A stretch of DNA of 64,000 bases, taken from contig RHPI01002910.1 in the NCBI GenBank assembly GCA_009103225.1, positions 364,678-428,677 of the forward strand. The letters run 5' to 3'. The position numbers and the translations under genes were made by a program. Under the pieces are notes generated by a model. It had not been told where the DNA came from. It did not search any database and worked only from the letters and a program-made list of their open reading frames with translations. Positions 61,390 to 64,000 of the stretch are shown piece after piece. The DNA is from Chlorokybus atmophyticus (Eukaryota; Streptophyta; Chlorokybophyceae; Chlorokybales; Chlorokybaceae). Position 1 is the first letter of the stretch. Every line of letters starts with the position of its first letter.

Positions 61390-62370
61390 AGCAAAGCATT
61401 TCTCCAACAACCACACTATGCTGTTCTGGTCCATTGCGCGTCCCAACAACTGACATTGCTGACTGTCGGTCAGCATAGAACCTGTGATACTACCTGAAGA
61501 GAATCCCATGGCGCGTTCGCGCTCACGGGCGCTGGGTTCCTCCAGTCGGCCTGTCTTGGAATCCAACACCATGCCTTCGCCTTGGTTGCGGAAGGCGTAT
61601 AATCTTGGGTAAGACACGAGAGTGGGGAGCGCACGACGTGGTTGACCAGGCTGGTTGCATTTGTAGAAGTGCTGGTGACCGTGTCACGTGACCGGTTGTG
61701 CTGCGCGCCCAGGGTCTAGGATAGCGTTGACGGTGAGGTCGCGCGGACAACTGCAGTGCAGATTTTCAGCAGCAAAGAGATCTTCGACTGTAGCCAGGTT
61801 GGTCCACTTGGCGCGGACGCGATAAGCACGACATCCATGACGCGCTGCATTGATTATAAGAGGATGCCCCATCAAGGAATACACCTGTCAAATGATGCTG
61901 GCCATGTGATGACGTTTATCGTCCGCAGAGTGCACGATTGTTATGATGTACCCCAGAGGCCCGGACAGCTGATTGCTCTGCAGGAGTTTAGTGACGTGCA
62001 TCAGTTCCCAAAACAGTCGCGAGCAACCAGAGAGTCCTTGGCCTCTGCCTGCTCTGGAGTGTCCTTGACACTCCCATCTTGCTATCAGCAGGTCGATGTT
62101 GCCCACTGCCAGGAGGTTATCCGCAGTGATTAATTGGATATCCTGTGGCAGTGCCTTCAGACTGCCTTGCAGTGCCGATAGTGGCAGCTGCTGCGGGTAG
62201 CATTTGTGTACGTGGCGAAAGTGGTGGCTAAGGGCAATCTGTGCGTTTGGACTAAGGTCACAGTAAAAGTACTTGGTGACCGTCGCGCCGGTGTTGAGGA
62301 TAGCGGTGAGGCCACTACCTATACCTCCAAACAGTTCCAACACGGTGATGCCTTGTTGTCGGCAAAACAC
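61390..62370 (-). pseudogene. C5-DNA methyltransferase domain (DNMT3-like) inside the retrotransposon
   Basis: Would methylate cytosine in DNA. Motifs in order: I, VLELFGGIGSGLTAIL; II, YFYCDLSPNAQIALSHHF; III and IV, QLITADNLLAVGNIDLLIA and WECQGHSRAG with the catalytic Cys; a DNMT3-like SRLFWEL; VI region GYIITIVHSADDKRHH; VIII, ARHGCRAYRVRAKWTNL; then YKCNQPGQPRRALPTLV and YAFRNQGEGMV; IX-X, ARERERAMGFSSGS and CQLLGRAMDQNSIVWLLEK. Motif order is canonical. It is in one frame with the RT leader downstream, apart from TGA stops at 61888-61890 and 61684-61686. The Pro before the catalytic Cys is Glu, and ENV of motif VI reads TIV. So this copy is inactive; active relatives may exist elsewhere. 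Confidence 0.83.
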
Positions 62371-62409
62371 ATGAAACTCGCGACGAGGCCACTTGAGTAG
62401 TCTCCACTA

Positions 62410-62984
62410 CACAAGTGGCCACCTGATGTTGCTCCTAGATTGCAGCTTGGTTCTTGTAGAGAGGGAACCATGCAGTCAGCCGTGGTCTGGTCAGCAGTAG
62501 ATGTGTGACCACTTGTGCGCGGCAGCGCTGTTCAGATGGTTTCTGTTGGGCCACTTCTTTAGTGGTTCATTCTTCTGGGACTCCTCGTATGGGATAGGAG
62601 AGTTTTGGTCAGAGTTGTGGGTGACTACCGTTGCTGACCTGTCAGTGGTTGTCGAAACCGACCTGTAAGTGGCTGTTGCAGCTGACCTTTGGTGAGAGCA
62701 AGTGTGAGCCACCAGCTCGAGAGGCAGGTATCCTTGAACCTCTCCATCCTCCTCATCCCGATGGGGACGAAGTCATGCCTATTCTGTCCAGCAGTCCAGC
62801 CCCATGCCAACAGGAGAGGTAGAATCCTGTCCCAGCAACAGGTCGAGGGATCCGTATCGGTGACAGCACACTTCTGTATGACCTCAGTGATGTGGGAAGG
62901 GTCCAACCCTGTCAAGCGAATGCAGAGGGCCTGCTTGATGATGCCCATCATCTTGTCATGGCTGCCGGTTGCTGTGTCGAGCAC
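62410..62984 (-). pseudogene. Retroelement debris upstream of the methyltransferase
   Basis: Minus-strand frame 62984-62625 reads SHDKMMGIIKQALCIRLTG and CCWDRILPLLLAWGWTAGQN. The second phrase resembles the post-Glu part of a gypsy integrase (WDRxLPLLL). It could be a fragment of another element or the degraded 5' coding part of this one. No capsid or zinc-knuckle motif was seen. Confidence 0.4.
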
Positions 62985-63448
62985 GTATTATTATTCGGAA
63001 GCTAGTGCACACATGCAATGTCCGTGTGGCTATATACTCTACCAGACTGCACACTTCTACTCTATAAGGTCCTTTTCCATCTACACGCGTCTATATCGGA
63101 CGCTTTAAGTTGCACCGCGTAGCTAACTTCAAGAGCTTTTTCAACAAGCTATGCCACGTCTCTAGCAACTAAGTAGTCAGAAAGTTCTACTACTTCTACC
63201 GGAGCTCTGGACTGTTCCTCAGACTGTTCAAGAGCTCCAAGTCCGGAGTCTTCGAGCGTCCGTCATTGGACTATGCAGATATCGAGCCTCAGACTCACAA
63301 CTGCTCAATATCAGTCTTCTTACTGCAACTGCAACGTGCTCAAGGACTTAAGCATTTTTAGCACTCGATGCCTTTGTCTGTCGAGGTTGAGCTGACTGGA
63401 CGTCACTCCGTAATACTGCCCCGCAGGCAGCTTGACCCAAGCTCCTAC
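62985..63448 (-). repeat. Probable 3' LTR region of the copia element
   Basis: Non-coding sequence directly after the copia polyprotein stop, in the place where the 3' UTR and 3' LTR should be. There is no second copy in the window, so the LTR ends cannot be set. Confidence 0.4.
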
Positions 63449-64000
63449 TTAAACACAAATGCCAAGACTAGCACAGCATGCCTTGTACTTCACTGGTGAT
63501 AGTGCCTTTGTCATGAAATCCGCGAGCATGTCTTTAGTCTTGCAATACGAGAAGGCAACCTCCTTTCTCATGACTCTGTCTTGCACAAAATGATGCATGA
63601 CATCAATGTGCTTTGTGCGTGAAGAAGCGATTGGGTGCTTCAGCATGACATCAATGTGCTTTGACGGCGCCTTGATTGTCGCAGTTGATTGTGATGCAAT
63701 CCATGGGATGCTCCATATCCGCCATTAGCTTACGAAACCATAATGCTTCCTTTACCGATGCCGCTGCTGCCATGTACCCCGCTTCAGATGTGGATGCCGC
63801 TGTAGTTGGCTGCAGCCTGCTGTTCCAGCTCACAACTCTTCCGTTGAGTATGAACACATAGCCAGTAGTAGACTTTCTGCTGTCCAGGTCTCCAGCAAAG
63901 TTCTAGTCGCAATAGCCTTACAGCTCAGTGTCGCCGCGACCATACTTGATGCCAACAATAGCGTTTCCCGCCACATAGCGTAGTACCCCCTTTGCAGCCC
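63449..64000 (-). pseudogene. Ty1/copia polyprotein, RNase H end (runs off the window)
   Basis: Minus strand, 3' end of a Ty1/copia element. The frame 63857-63651 has VVSWNSRLQPTTAASTSEAG, YMAAAASVKEALWFRKLM and NCDNQGAVK, the classic copia RNase H blocks. After a frame change comes SSRTKHIDVMHHFVQDRV and DMLADFMTKALSPVKY, the usual copia C-terminus, ending at 63449. A 21-bp segment (GCATGACATCAATGTGCTTTG) is repeated 48 bp apart (63595 and 63643) at the frame break. The 5' part lies beyond the right edge. Confidence 0.82.

Larger units (their letters stand above)
54615..62409 (-). mobile_element. Decayed Ty3/gypsy-type retrotransposon with DNA methyltransferase and PHD finger, split by a hAT element
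   Basis: Minus-strand element. In 5' to 3' order: C5-DNA methyltransferase (62370-61390), RT leader and reverse transcriptase (61389-60237), RNase H (to about 59750), integrase (to 58492), then the post-integrase and PHD region (55262-54891), polypurine tract and 3' LTR. The hAT element at 55271-58483 interrupts it; without the hAT the polyprotein frame continues across the target site. In-frame stops and frameshifts show this copy is dead. No 5' LTR is seen to the right; the sequence meets other retroelement fragments there. The RT and IN are gypsy-like by motif; subclade is not determined. Confidence 0.8.

Noticed and set aside
62625-62984. Possible gag gene of the gypsy element
   Set aside because: No zinc knuckle or capsid motif; the readable part looks more like integrase debris.

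Overview
The window is nuclear DNA of a photosynthetic eukaryote, most likely a green alga (Viridiplantae). Genes are split by many short GT-AG introns. Two products are plant-type plastid proteins: photosystem I subunit PsaK and a thylakoid-lumen cyclophilin of the CYP28 type. Several others carry plastid- or mitochondrion-like leaders. Introns and spacers are rich in GCATGC/TGCATG and CA/TG runs. I cannot name the species.

Positions 1-50.8 kb are a compact gene region on both strands. In order: a PHD/GATA zinc-finger protein (+), CYP28-like cyclophilin (-), histidine acid phosphatase (+, interrupted by an 880-bp C run ending in an N), mitochondrial rhomboid protease (+), zinc alcohol dehydrogenase (-), double-GTPase Der/EngA (+), V-ATPase subunit H (+), RBM7-like RNA-binding protein (-), ribonuclease HI (+), GRF zinc-finger protein (+), tubulin cofactor C (-), PsaK (+), a DUF3082-like plastid membrane protein (+), F1-ATPase chaperone ATP12 (-), alpha-glucan phosphorylase (+) and NF-YC (+). 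These are single-copy-looking housekeeping genes with no operon logic. ADH/Der, TBCC/PsaK and ATP12/phosphorylase are divergent pairs that probably share upstream regions. Exon joins were checked by reading frame and splice phase for most junctions, but exact exon edges are predictions.

Positions 50.8-64 kb are a nest of mobile elements. A decayed Ty3/gypsy-type retrotransposon lies on the minus strand, with its 3' LTR at 54615-54843. Reading 5' to 3' it encodes a C5-DNA methyltransferase of DNMT3-like layout, then reverse transcriptase, RNase H, integrase and a C-terminal PHD finger. The methyltransferase lies upstream of and in frame with the RT leader. A hAT transposon (55271-58483) with an intact spliced transposase, TIRs and a perfect 8-bp target duplication sits inside the gypsy polyprotein. 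A second LTR of the same family lies at 53734-53977. A Ty1/copia element on the minus strand runs off the right edge.

The two strongest findings are the methyltransferase-plus-PHD retrotransposon and a scattered set of long, nearly perfect inverted repeats of unrelated sequence. Most have 4-5 nt loops, including a 34-bp perfect stem. They occur at a stop codon, over a splice acceptor and in spacers. The sequence also has two N positions at low-complexity runs, so some assembly artefact is certain.
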